Shown in pieces: positions 9,123 through 17,879 of a stretch of 64,000 nt of DNA. The notes beneath the pieces were generated by a model. It was not told the DNA's origin and did not search any database. It was given only the letters and a program-made list of their open reading frames with translations. A program made the translations under genes and the position numbers. Source of the stretch: JANQRX01 sp963663975. Lineage in GTDB: Bacteria; Pseudomonadota; Alphaproteobacteria; Rhizobiales; Kaistiaceae. Position 1 is the stretch's first letter. Each line of letters begins with the position of its first letter. The DNA lies in the NCBI GenBank assembly GCA_963663975.2, contig CAXXRA010000005.1, positions 310,001 through 374,000 of the forward strand, in the 5' to 3' direction.

Positions 9123-10223
9123 CTATGAGAGCAGGAACTCTTGCCAACGCTCAGCGATTTCGGCGCGATTCTCAAGCCACCAGCCCGAATTATTGTCGAA
9201 GCCGATGGGCCGGTTTTCTGGTGAAAACGGCAGCGTCGCTGCCACAGCCGGGTCGATCAACTCGTACGCCTTGACGTTGAACGGGCTGAGCCCGATCACC
9301 GGCAGCGTCTTCGCCTGAGCTTCCGGACTGGAGGCGAAGTCGAGCAACCGGAGCGCATTATCCCGATTGGGCGCATTCTTCAGGATAGCGCTGTATTCGT
9401 GCATCCGCATGGCCTGGCTCCACTCGACGTCGAGAGGTGCGCCGTCCTTCTTCAGCACTATAACGCGGTTGGTCCACAGGCTGCCCAGTACCGCCGTTCC
9501 CTCGGCCATAATTGAGGCCCCGAGCGCGCCGGAATCGTGCCACTTGACGATGTTCGGCTTGATCTCCGCCAGTTTGGCGAAAGCCCGATCGACGTCGATC
9601 GGATAGAGATCAGCAACGGCCACTCCGTCTGCAAGGAGCGCAAACTCAAGATTGGGGGCAATCGCCTTGGCGTCCTGCAGCATACGCGGGCCCGGAAACG
9701 CCTCGACGTCCCAAAACTCGGCCCAACTCATCGGATGGCGGTCGGGAAAGGCGTCGGTATTGTAGGCGAGCGCCTCGGCGAAGATCAAGTAGCCCGTGTA
9801 GTGCTCTGTGACGACACCCAGATCCGCCGGATCGGTGAACTCGAATTTGGACGTATCCAGAGGTTCGAGTGCACCCTTCTTCTCAAGTGTCAGTATCGCG
9901 ATTCCATTGGCCTCGACCAGATCGAGCTGCGTTGCGTCAGCCTCGACCATCGCCAGAAGCTTCGCTGTGTTGGCCGGGACCGGCACGACCTCGATGCCAG
10001 TTAGTTCGGTGAAGGCGTTCCATGTGCCGGCCTGCAGTGCCTCCTGAAAGGAGCCGCCCGAAGTGCGCACCAACACCCGGCCGCCTGACTGGGCGCGAAC
10101 AATGGCCGGGGCGCCGACGGCGGCTACCGCGCCGAGGGCAGCTGCGCCCTTAACCACGGTTCGACGAGAAGGTCCGGAGCTCTGGCCAGCCTTGCGTACA
10201 GATCGTATCTGCTTATTGGTCAT
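9123..10223 (-). CDS. ABC transporter periplasmic binding protein (PotD-like), Tat-exported
   Basis: From the ATG at 10223, with a GGGAG site 8 bases upstream, the 366-residue product begins MTNKQIRSVRKAG. It carries a twin-arginine leader (SRRTVVKGAAALGAV) ending near AIVRAQ. The mature part resembles extracellular solute-binding family 1/PotD proteins, for example LVEANGIAILTLEKKGALEP and LGSLWTNRVIVLKKDGAP. It captures the substrate in the periplasm for the permeases at 6213-7933. Tat export implies folding before secretion. Confidence 0.9.
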   Translation of the reverse strand: MTNKQIRSVRKAGQSSGPSRRTVVKGAAALGAVAAVGAPAIVRAQSGGRVLVRTSGGSFQEALQAGTWNAFTELTGIEVVPVPANTAKLLAMVEADATQLDLVEANGIAILTLEKKGALEPLDTSKFEFTDPADLGVVTEHYTGYLIFAEALAYNTDAFPDRHPMSWAEFWDVEAFPGPRMLQDAKAIAPNLEFALLADGVAVADLYPIDVDRAFAKLAEIKPNIVKWHDSGALGASIMAEGTAVLGSLWTNRVIVLKKDGAPLDVEWSQAMRMHEYSAILKNAPNRDNALRLLDFASSPEAQAKTLPVIGLSPFNVKAYELIDPAVAATLPFSPENRPIGFDNNSGWWLENRAEIAERWQEFLLS

Positions 10224-10268
10224 TGCATTAGCTCCCTGTTTGTTATCATAAGTTTCCGATCGTCGCAT

Positions 10269-11531
10269 TCAAACGCGCTCCCGAACTTCCGTAGTTCGGT
10301 CGAAGCCAAGGTCCTTCCAGGTGACCCGGCGTTCGCGTTTCTCCCCGTATTTCACCTTCGAAAACTGCTTGCCGCCGGCGAGAACGCCGTCGGCCACGAG
10401 GCCCATGAGTTGCGTATCGCGTGTGTGCAGGCTGCTGGTGCGGGTCTCTCGCCACATCCGCTCAAGCGGATGGAATTTGAAAAGCGCCCGGGTACCGCAA
10501 ATATCGAACGCTTGGTTGGCGGCGCGGCTCGCGGTTTGCTTGGCTGTATGCAAAGCGCGGAGCGTAGCTAGGCCGGCCTCATCGAAGCGCCGCTGGTCCC
10601 ACAGCCATACGGCGTACCAAAGCGAGGCTCGCGCCGCCTGCAGTTCGGCATCCTGCTCGGCCAACCAGTACATCAGGACATCGTCCTTGCCGAGATAGTC
10701 TCGCTGGTGGATGAAGTGAACGACGTAGTCGAAGATTCCTTGAGCAGTGCCGACAAGATGGGCCGCGTGTGAGCATTCATAAGTGTAAGGGTCATTTTGG
10801 ATAAAATCGCCAGGCTCGCCGATCACGTCTGACCAGGGAATGAACACGTCCTTCAGATGACTCGACCAGCTCACGGTTCCACGCAGTCCAATCACCTCGT
10901 TCCAGTTGTCCTCAAAAGTCAGACCGGGCGCGTCGCTCGGCACGATCGAAATTGTAAGGCCATCGGCGTTACTGTCAGTCCCCGGCGCCAGCGCCCAAAA
11001 GGCGAGCAGATCAGCCACGGGGCTCATCGAGCAGAAGTGCTTCGTTCCGTTCGCCTTGAAGCCGCCCTCGACGGGCTCGAAAAGAGACTCGAATGTGAGC
11101 TTGGTCTTGACGTTCTTGGCCGCGAACTGGCGCGGATTAACTTCAACACCGGTCGAACCCATCAGTGCGCCGTCATTGACGATTTGCCCGAACCAGCGCT
11201 CCTTCTGTTCACGGCTGGCCATGCGGGCAATGAGCCCGGCCTGATGAAAGTGGATCAAGAGATCCCATGAGGTAGTTGGACAGGCCTTGGCCAGCTCTTC
11301 GGCAACCGTGAAATGGGCAAGGCCAAGATTGCCGTCGGGTTCCGGATTGAAGCCGCCAAATTCCTTCGGCACGATGAGCAGGTGGAAACCTTCGGCCTTG
11401 AGTTCGTCAAAATTCTCTTTCGGAAAAGCAGCCGCTTCGTCGTAACCGCGGGCGCGCTCGCGGAATCCGTCGCCGAGAGCCCGTGCCTTGTCGAGCCAAT
11501 CACGCTCCTCTCTCGTGAAGCTGAATTCCAT
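10269..11531 (-). CDS. Acyl-CoA dehydrogenase-fold flavin-dependent monooxygenase
   Basis: From the ATG at 11531 the 420-residue protein begins MEFSFTREERDWLDKARALG and follows the acyl-CoA dehydrogenase fold, with an N-terminal helical domain, a beta domain (about 120-240) and a C-terminal helical bundle rich in RXXXDAGLATLRALHTAKQ-like helices. Group D flavin monooxygenases (DszC, HpaB-like, isobutylamine N-hydroxylase) share this fold and need a partner reductase, which is encoded at 5669-6196. It is the first gene of the run, so its promoter probably drives the cluster. A true dehydrogenase is less likely because the genes around it encode amide hydrolases and an amine-type importer. Confidence 0.8.
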   Translation of the reverse strand: MEFSFTREERDWLDKARALGDGFRERARGYDEAAAFPKENFDELKAEGFHLLIVPKEFGGFNPEPDGNLGLAHFTVAEELAKACPTTSWDLLIHFHQAGLIARMASREQKERWFGQIVNDGALMGSTGVEVNPRQFAAKNVKTKLTFESLFEPVEGGFKANGTKHFCSMSPVADLLAFWALAPGTDSNADGLTISIVPSDAPGLTFEDNWNEVIGLRGTVSWSSHLKDVFIPWSDVIGEPGDFIQNDPYTYECSHAAHLVGTAQGIFDYVVHFIHQRDYLGKDDVLMYWLAEQDAELQAARASLWYAVWLWDQRRFDEAGLATLRALHTAKQTASRAANQAFDICGTRALFKFHPLERMWRETRTSSLHTRDTQLMGLVADGVLAGGKQFSKVKYGEKRERRVTWKDLGFDRTTEVRERV

Positions 11532-11630
11532 GGATCGGTCCCCTTTTGGGTTCACTGCAGGAGCAAAACGGCTGAAAGTGGCGAGTGAAAGCCCCTTAAA
11601 TATGCCGCAGCGTGAGCGTGACACCCGACG

Positions 11631-11648
11631 CATGCTGTATACTGCATG
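11631..11648. promoter_or_regulatory. Candidate GntR/FCD operator (near-palindrome, GTATAC core)
   Basis: The 18 bases catgctgtatactgcatg form a palindrome matching at 16 of 18 positions, centred on GTATAC. It lies about 100 bases upstream of the monooxygenase gene and between divergent genes. FCD-subfamily regulators commonly bind TTGTATACAA-like sites, and one is encoded at 2609-3355. Assignment as its operator is inference. The rest of the 11532-11754 gap holds no gene; a second TGTATGCAA half-like motif begins at 11701. Confidence 0.45.
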
Positions 11649-11754
11649 TAGTCACGTGTCAAATTGTTGCTCAGGGTGGTCTCTGCTGCGTCCCACATTC
11701 TGTATGCAACCGGCAGTTGCCTGGTTTTCTCCGCAAGAAGGGGCTTTATCCACC

Positions 11755-11892
11755 ATGTCCGATACCTACGCGATCAAGTCGGTCGACGCTCTGGAATCGC
11801 ACTACGGCGCGGCGAGTCAGAGGTCTCTCGACAAGGAAGTTCCCGCCGCGGGGTTAGGGTCGGACAAGTGGGGATACGCACGTGGAGTATGA
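11755..11892 (+). pseudogene. 5' remnant of a pyridoxamine-phosphate-oxidase-family gene
   Basis: The ATG at 11755 opens a 45-codon frame whose first 29 residues, MSDTYAIKSVDALESHYG onwards to SLDKEV, look like the N-terminus of PPOX-fold FMN-binding proteins. After that the sequence diverges and stops at 11892, so the family's usual 200 or so residues are missing. It lies directly before the truncated aminotransferase. This suggests a deletion joined the two before or when the IS110 element arrived. Recognition rests on a short stretch, so it is tentative. Confidence 0.4.
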
Positions 11893-12215
11893 AGCAGCGC
11901 GCGTAAAGTTGATCAAACCGCCCGCGACGATCGCTGCCTCTCAGATGGCGCGCCAGATGCGCAGCCAGGGTGAAGATGTCATCGACCTTAGCCTGGGCGA
12001 GCCGGATTTTGACACTCCTGCCAACATCATAGCGGCGGGCCATCACGCGATGCTCACCGGACAAACCCGCTACACCGCCGCCGACGGAACGCTGGAGTTG
12101 AAGGATGCGATCGTGGGAAAGCTTCGCCGGGAGAACGGGCTTGATTACGAACCAAGTGAGATATGCGCGGCCAATGGTGCCAAACAGGCACTTTTCAATA
12201 CGCTTATGATGCTGT
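11882..12215 (+). pseudogene. Class I/II PLP aminotransferase, truncated by IS110
   Basis: A GTG at 11882 opens a frame starting MEYEAARVKLIKPPATIAAS that has the aspartate-aminotransferase N-terminal signature (DLSLGEPDFDTP, TRYTAADGTLELKDAI, ANGAKQALFN). Similarity stops near residue 110, where the IS110 left end begins (about 12212). No downstream portion with the catalytic lysine is present on the far side of the element, so the gene is non-functional and its 3' part was deleted. It diverges from the catabolic cluster and may once have transaminated a product of it. Confidence 0.85.
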
Positions 12216-12287
12216 GGACGGCTCCTCCACCGGCATCTGAAGGTGCCACAGTGCGGTGTTTAAGGAACCGCGAGGAAGGAGCCATCC

Positions 12288-13327
12288 ATGAAAGACGTTA
12301 CCACCATCGGAATTGATCTGGCGAAGAGTGTTTTCCAGGTCCACGGCATCGATGCAACAGGTGAGCCTGTGGTCCGCCGGCAATTGAGACGCCGGTCTGT
12401 TCTGCCGTTCTTTGAGAAGTTGCCGCGCTGCCTGGTAGGGATGGAGGCGTGTGCAACGTCACACCACTGGGCGCGGGAGCTTGAGCAACTGGGCCATGAG
12501 GTGCGGATGATGCCGCTGGAGGAGGACGCTATGTGAAGCCCTACGTGAAGCGGAACAAGAACGATGCGGCTGATGCTGAAGCCATCTGCGAGGCGGTCCA
12601 ACGCCCGACCATGCGCTTCGTGCCGATCAAGACCCCCGAGCAGCAATCGGTCTTGATGCTTCACCGGACCCGGCACTTGTTCGTTCGCCAGCGCACGACA
12701 CTGATCAACGCAATCCGCGCCCACCTGGCCGAGTTCGGTATTGTTGCCGGTGTCGGGCGCCATGGTGTTGAGCAATTGCTGGCTCTCATCGCCAAGGGGG
12801 AGGATGACCGCCTTCCATCGGCAGCACGCGACTGCCTGATGGCCCTGGCGGCACAGCTTGAGCTGGTGAAGCGGCAGATCCGAGATGCGGATCGGCGCAT
12901 TCTCGTCTCCCACCGGAGCAGCAAGACCAGCAAGCGCCTTGAAGCCATTCCCGGTGTTGGCCCGCTCATCGCTACGGCCCTTGTTGCCAGCATCCCCGAT
13001 CCCCACGTCTTCCGTTCAGGGCGTGATCTGAGTGCCTGGATCGGGCTGGTGCCAAAGCAATCCTCCACCGGCGGCAAGGAGCGTCTCGGCTCGATCTCGA
13101 AGGCGGGCAATCGCTACCTGCGGCGACTACTATTCGTTGGGGCACTATCCGTGATCAAGCGAGCCAAACAGTTAGGCTACACCCGCCACCCCTGGCTGGT
13201 CCGGCTCATGGAGCGGCGATCAATCAAGGTCGCTGCCATCGCCTTGGCCAACAAGATTGCCCGGATCGCCTGGGCGATGATGGCGCGCAATGAGAAATAT
13301 CGGGCCCCACAGCCTGTAGCTACGTAG
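12288..13327 (+). pseudogene. IS110-family DEDD transposase, frameshifted
   Basis: Two overlapping frames (12288-12536 and 12533-13327) together give one IS110 transposase. The N-terminal RuvC-like DEDD domain is seen in TIGIDLAKSVFQVHG, GMEACATSHHWAREL and RNKNDAADAEAICEA. The C-terminal domain has AIPGVGPLIATALVAS and GSISKAGNRYLRRLL with its serine. The family is normally a single frame of about 340 codons; here the YVKPYVK segment is split by a one-base shift near 12525. Translation would stop at codon 82, so the copy is probably inactive unless the shift is a sequencing error. Confidence 0.85.
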
Positions 13328-13330
13328 GAG

Positions 13331-13594
13331 CAATCGAGACGCGCAGGAGACGATGTCCTGCAAACGAGGTTGGAAAGGGCAGTGAACAGATAACGCACCC
13401 AAGCCAGTCGGCCCATGAGATCGGGACAACCCACAAGTGCCACGGCGCCTAAAGAGCGCGTGCTTATGACCGGGACCCGATCTCGCGGAGAGCATTATGG
13501 CCAGCGGCCATTTGAAGACGCCGCATCAACAGGCCGAACACATGGCAGCTCCGACCAGCCCGTGCGATATCGTTCAGAAAACCCTTGCCAACTC
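13331..13594 (+). ncRNA. Candidate bridge-RNA region at the IS110 right end
   Basis: This non-coding stretch lies between the transposase stop and the right subterminal repeat. In IS1111-group elements the structured bridge RNA that guides target and donor choice is encoded in this position. The region contains inverted segments such as gatcggga and tcccgatc-like arms around 13422-13482. The assignment is by position and family only; no fold was calculated. Confidence 0.3.
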
Positions 13595-13728
13595 GGAGCC
13601 GTCCACACATGGCACATCGCCGACATCCGCGACCAACGGCGCGATGACTGCTTCTCGGGTGAACAGCGGACATCGCCAAACGGACTGACGGCTGCTACGC
13701 GGCCGAAGCGGCTCGGTGCAGTCTAAAT

Positions 13729-13920
13729 TGACTCCTGAATGGACTCAGGAGTCCGTGGGGCGGTTTTCTCGTTTAGAGGCCGGATGAGGTGCCTACGGGC
13801 GCAACGGCCGTCAGTGAGTCTGTGAGGACTCCTGAGAGGACAATGAGCGTGCGTGGAACTCCGCGACCAACGGCGCGATCATGACCCCGGCAGCTCAAAC
13901 CGGCTCGATGCGTTCTTCCC
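13729..13920. repeat. Direct repeat copy 1 (ends in a SRAP-gene 3' remnant)
   Basis: This segment matches 14499-14662 closely, starting tgactcctgaatgg and including the inverted pair gactcctga / tcaggagtc, then gcgcaacggccgtcagtgag. Its last part, after 13880, corresponds to the final codons of the SRAP gene at 14631-15311 read on the minus strand but with differences, so it is a relic of a second SRAP 3' end. A 20-base string, tccgcgaccaacggcgcgat, is inserted at 13860-13879 and also occurs at 13625-13644. Confidence 0.75.
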
Positions 13921-14034
13921 GCCGTATTGCCGGTTCTCGAATTTGGATTTTGAGGAGTTTCTCGAATCGGCTACCAATTTGATCACACGTCTCCACACTG
14001 TGGGGAGGCGTAACAATATCAACGGGGATTAGAA

Positions 14035-14394
14035 ATGGCACTCAAACTTGTTCGGAAGAAAAAAGCGAAGCCGGCGGCTCCGGGTCGCAGAAAGGCCAGC
14101 GAAGTCCAGAAGTTTCTGGACGCTGTTGATGTCCAACTGCGGTTGGCTTCTGGTGAGAAGGTGAAGAAAGGTAAGGGCTACGCCAACAGCTGGACGGTGG
14201 ATGGCGCAGATTACGGTGTCGAAAAGATTCTGGTGCCGCGAGCGGGCAATCGTCGTCTTTATGCCAAATCCGCTCTTGTCGTTGATATGAAGCAGAAGAA
14301 CCCACCGACGAAGGAGCTGAAAGAGCTGCGGAGCTTGGCCGCTGACGGAAAACTTTCTAACCGCATTTATGCGGCGTTACGGAAACCGAAGTAG
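14035..14394 (+). CDS. Small lysine-rich hypothetical protein
   Basis: This 119-residue basic protein starts MALKLVRKKKAKPAAPGRRK and is preceded by a purine-rich ggggattag. It has a lysine/arginine-rich N-terminal tail followed by a compact mixed region (YANSWTVDGADYGVEKILV) and a helical end. It has no signal peptide or membrane segment. I do not recognise the family. The gene is bracketed by the two copies of the direct repeat at 13729 and 14499, so it may have been inserted between duplicated SRAP-gene ends. A nucleic-acid-binding role would fit the charge but is not shown. Confidence 0.6.
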   Translation: MALKLVRKKKAKPAAPGRRKASEVQKFLDAVDVQLRLASGEKVKKGKGYANSWTVDGADYGVEKILVPRAGNRRLYAKSALVVDMKQKNPPTKELKELRSLAADGKLSNRIYAALRKPK

Positions 14395-14498
14395 GCAGTC
14401 ACCCCTGTCCCATCGCAACAACCGCGAATAATTGCCCCTGGGCTACGATCACTAAATCGATGTTCTCGCCGGCTTGATAAACTCCGTGCCGCCCCAAA

Positions 14499-14662
14499 TG
14501 ACTCCTAAATGGACTCAGGAGTCCGTAGAGCGGTTTTCTCGATTAGAGGCCGAATGAGGTGCCTACCGGCGCAACGGCCGTCAGTGAGTCTGTGAGGACT
14601 CCTGGGGGCACAATGAGCGTGCGTGGAACTTCATGACCCCGGTAGCTCGACCGGCTCGATAC
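14499..14662. repeat. Direct repeat copy 2 (overlaps SRAP 3' end)
   Basis: This is the second copy of the segment at 13729-13920, beginning tgactcctaaatgg. It retains the inverted pair around actcct / aggagt that could act as a terminator for the converging 14035 gene and the SRAP gene. It runs into the SRAP stop codon at 14631, showing that the repeated unit includes the SRAP gene's 3' end. Confidence 0.75.
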
Positions 14663-15311
14663 ATTCCTCGGTGTCGTTCTTCACGCTGTTGACGATGCGG
14701 CTCACCTCGTATGCCTTCATCAGCGTTTCGTCGTAGGGCTTGAGCACCGCGCGGAGATCATCGGCCGGGGTCTCGGGGTCGAGCCAAGCATCATATTGGG
14801 CCGGTTCTAGGATCATCGGCATGCGATTGTGGATGGGGGCAACGACCGGATTTGGTGGCCCCACGATGATCGTCGCCGAGAGGATGTCATCTCCGCCGAT
14901 GCGGGTGAACTCCCACAGGCCGGCGAAGGCGAAGGGCCGCAGGTCCTTCATGACGAAGCGATAGGGCTGCTTGCCGCCAGCTCTCTTCTCCCACTCATAG
15001 AAGCCGGTCGCCGGAATCAGGCACCGTCGTTTGGCAAAGGCCTCGCGGAACAGAGGCAGTTTGTCCACCGTCTCAGCCCGAGCGGTGATGTGCGGGACCT
15101 TCGGTATCTCCTTCATCCAGAACGGCACCAGTCCCCACCTAGCCAAGGTAAGCTCGCGGGTTTGATCCCGCGGGTCGATGCGAACGATTGGGACCTGATC
15201 GGTCGGGGCGACGTTGTAGCGGGGCGGGAAGTTCCACTCTGGCAAGCGCTCACGACGGAGCAACGCCCTGTACGCCTCGCGGGCTATCAGATTGTCGTAG
15301 CGGCCACACAC
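14631..15311 (-). CDS. SRAP family protein (YedK/HMCES-like, abasic-site crosslinker)
   Basis: This 226-residue protein begins MCGRYDN, exposing the catalytic Cys2 after Met removal. It contains NVAPT, ITARAETVD, IPATGFYEW and HNRMPMIL, the signature segments of SRAP domains. These proteins form a DNA-protein crosslink at abasic sites in single-stranded DNA and protect them during replication. The gene lies inside the accessory island beside a replication protein remnant. Mobile-element copies of SRAP are common, so it may be cargo rather than the host's housekeeping copy. Confidence 0.92.
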   Translation of the reverse strand: MCGRYDNLIAREAYRALLRRERLPEWNFPPRYNVAPTDQVPIVRIDPRDQTRELTLARWGLVPFWMKEIPKVPHITARAETVDKLPLFREAFAKRRCLIPATGFYEWEKRAGGKQPYRFVMKDLRPFAFAGLWEFTRIGGDDILSATIIVGPPNPVVAPIHNRMPMILEPAQYDAWLDPETPADDLRAVLKPYDETLMKAYEVSRIVNSVKNDTEECIEPVELPGS

Positions 15312-15887
15312 AGCTTATCGCCCTCCATCTTGAGGTCTCCTCCATCGCGAGGTTCTGACGGGACAAGAGAGGTGCTGAAGGCGCGATCTGCCACGATTGC
15401 GGGATAGCGACTACTGGAATCCACCCCTTCGATCGTCGCAACACGTCAGCTAGACCGGTATTCAGCCCGCGAGCGACGTCTTCTGCAGACGCGGTTCCCG
15501 GCCTTTACGCTGAGGAACTCCCTGCCGTACGTCAGGCACTTGCGGAGCTTCTCGCGCTGGTCGGGGCGATCGGCCAGATCGTTGTTTTCGGGCCCGACAC
15601 CCACGGCGACCATGAAACATCGCCCCAGATACTTCTCCAAGGTGTGGGGGGAGGTGCAGGGTCTGGAAACGCCCACGGCTAAACCGTTCCGCCTACCTCC
15701 TATACCTCTCATACCTCTTTGGGGAGTTAGTAAAAACCATCATCAATGCGTTGAGCTGAAGCGATGTTTTTTTTCGTCCGAAGAGAAGCGCGCTCGCAAA
15801 ATCGGCTCAAAACGTGCCCGAGGTACCCGAGGTATCGTAAGCCCTTGTGGCGCAATGGCTTTCCGCGTCATACCTCCATCTTTCGGG
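15312..15887. other. Gene-free stretch between SRAP and primase-helicase remnant
   Basis: I see no supportable gene here. On the minus strand it is the 3' flank of the primase-helicase remnant and contains several short gaggta / tacctc motifs (about 15698-15717, 15818-15836 and 15869-15878) that look like degenerate iterated sequence. An origin or a regulatory role cannot be claimed. Confidence 0.4.
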
Positions 15888-17840
15888 TCACCAAAGGTTT
15901 CTTGATATGACGCCATCGCGACCCGCCTTCACCCATTTTAGCGGTTCGTCCCACTCGCGATCTTGCTGCAGCATCTTCGTGAAAGCGTCGCGGCAGTCGC
16001 CGAGAGGTGGAAACTGGTAGATCATGCCGGTCTCCGAAGACCGCTTGCTTAGCCCAGGCACGTGTTTGCGGAGAAACTGTCCGATCTGCGTTTCAATCGA
16101 TCGCCGCCGAATGCCAGTCTTGTTGGCGTGTCCAATGTAGTCATCGAAAAAGCCTTGAGTCGGGCAACAATTGGCATCGTTGCTCCCCCCAGGCAGTATG
16201 CCGCGGTTCAGCACGTCCATCCACCATGCTTTTTCCGGCGATAGCGACGCGATTTTTTGGTCCAAAAGCGCTGCCGTTGTGGGTATCCGCCGCATGTTGA
16301 CCTTGCTCAGATCAAAGTTCAGCAGATGCTCGAGGAGCGCCTCGCGTCCGCCGTTGTTCATTTCGTCGTCGATCGCGGCGAAATAATCGTGGTCCCTCAT
16401 GTGATCTTCGCCGATTTCGAGTACGGCAAAGCGCCGCTCTTCAAAGCCAGCCGGCACCAACCAGTCGGGATTGCCGGTCACGAATAGGCGCACGTAGCTC
16501 CGCAGCCGAATCGGCTCCTTACCCTTGTACTCGATGAACTGGTAGTCCCCCGTGACTAGGTCCTTGAGCTTGCCCTCGGCGGCGCGATCCCCAGCCCAAA
16601 ATGCTTCGTCGCAGTGTAGAAGCAGGCAGGACACGAGGTGAGAGTTGAATTGACCGGTGACATAGCGTGGATCGGAGACTGCCGCGTAGTGATCGCCGAG
16701 TAGCGACCCGACGACATCACCGATTTTAGTTTTGCCGGTGCCTTGCTTGCCGCGGATGACAAGCGAAGTACCGGGCTTCTTGTCCGGATGCTGGAACATC
16801 TGTGCAAACCAGCCGATTACCCATTCGTATAGGTTGGCATCGCCGTTGCACACGTTGTCCTTGATGTGAGCAAGAAACTTCGGAACATTCGCCGGATCGA
16901 GGCTCAACCGCAAAACCGCGCCATAGATTGAAGTGATTGGCCGTATTACAACCGGGCGAGAAAACGATGCCTTCGTATTGTCGGCGCTGAGGATGACTCA
17001 GCCAATGTTTGGCGAGCAGAACCAGGTTGCCGCCACGTCGCACGCGGCGATTGGCAAACCACTGATTGAATGCCGCGATGGTCAGGAACCTAGGGCCCTC
17101 AGGCGTCTCCTTCATGACTGCCGGTTTGTCGCCAACCAGCACCAGTGCGTAGGTCTTATTCAACTCGGCCACGTCGGCGTCTGTGGCCATCTTGCGCGCC
17201 TGGGCGATCTGCCGATCAAGATATTTCTGCGGTTCGCTCTTCTCGCGGATGTGCTCGCCGATCGGAAGGCGCTCGTCGAACATGATGGCGGCTATTACTT
17301 CGTCGGAACACTCCGCTCCCGCCAACGCGACGAGGACCGCCATCACACGCTCGGACCGGCTGCTGTAGTGGTGTTCTGGGTCGTCGATCCCTTTTATGAG
17401 ATCGAGAATGCGCTTTGACACGGGTAAGGCGCTGACAACAAGCTCGGCGCCCCTTCCGTCCGCCGTTGTTTTTTTGCTCTGCTGCGGAACCGCCTCCGGC
17501 AGCGGAAATGCCTCCAGTGAGTATGAAGCGGTCTCGAACCGTATCAGCTTGGTCTGACACTGTGTTCGACCTTCTTTGATCTTCTTATTGTTCGGCAGAT
17601 TGGTCGTACCCGGCAGGCGAAGTATGCGGTCGATGTTCTGTGTGCCGGCGACGCTACCCAGTGCCTCCATATGCGCCGCAGTACGCGCCTCGACATCTGC
17701 AACGACGGCCGACGTCTCCGGTGAGAAGACTCTCCGGGTTTTCCCCTTCGCATCACTTTTCTCTGTCGGCTCAGGCAGAGGGATCGGCGAATCCAGCCGC
17801 CATAAGCACTGAATCCCGGATTCGCCGCCGCACCGCCGGC
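15888..17840 (-). pseudogene. Phage/plasmid-type primase-helicase (DUF5906-like), broken
   Basis: Reading two minus-strand frames gives parts of one replication protein. The upstream part (17840-16905) holds SGIQCLWRLDSPIP and NIDRILRLPGTTNLP, typical of the primase-polymerase portion, and ends NLWRGFAVEP. The sequence then shifts frame and continues as the SF3-like helicase (16913-15888) with Walker A RGKQGTGKTK, LLLHCDEAFWAG and RLFVTGNPDW. The N-terminal catalytic part upstream of 17840 is missing. The family is normally one chain of 700-900 residues, so this is a truncated and frameshifted relic of a mobile element. Confidence 0.8.
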
Positions 17841-17879
17841 GCGATAAGGTACTTGCGTGGGAACTGGGAGGGGCCCGTC

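Larger units (their letters stand above)
12210..13612 (+). mobile_element. IS110-family element (IS1111-like group)
   Basis: The element is bounded by a subterminal inverted repeat, ggacggctcc at 12216-12225 and ggagccgtcc at 13595-13604, which is a perfect 10-base match. A further related copy of the repeat, ggagccatcc, sits at 12278-12287 just before the transposase start. About 265 bases of non-coding DNA follow the transposase. Subterminal repeats and a long right-end non-coding region are features of the IS1111 group. The outer limits given here are approximate. It interrupts an aminotransferase gene. Confidence 0.8.
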
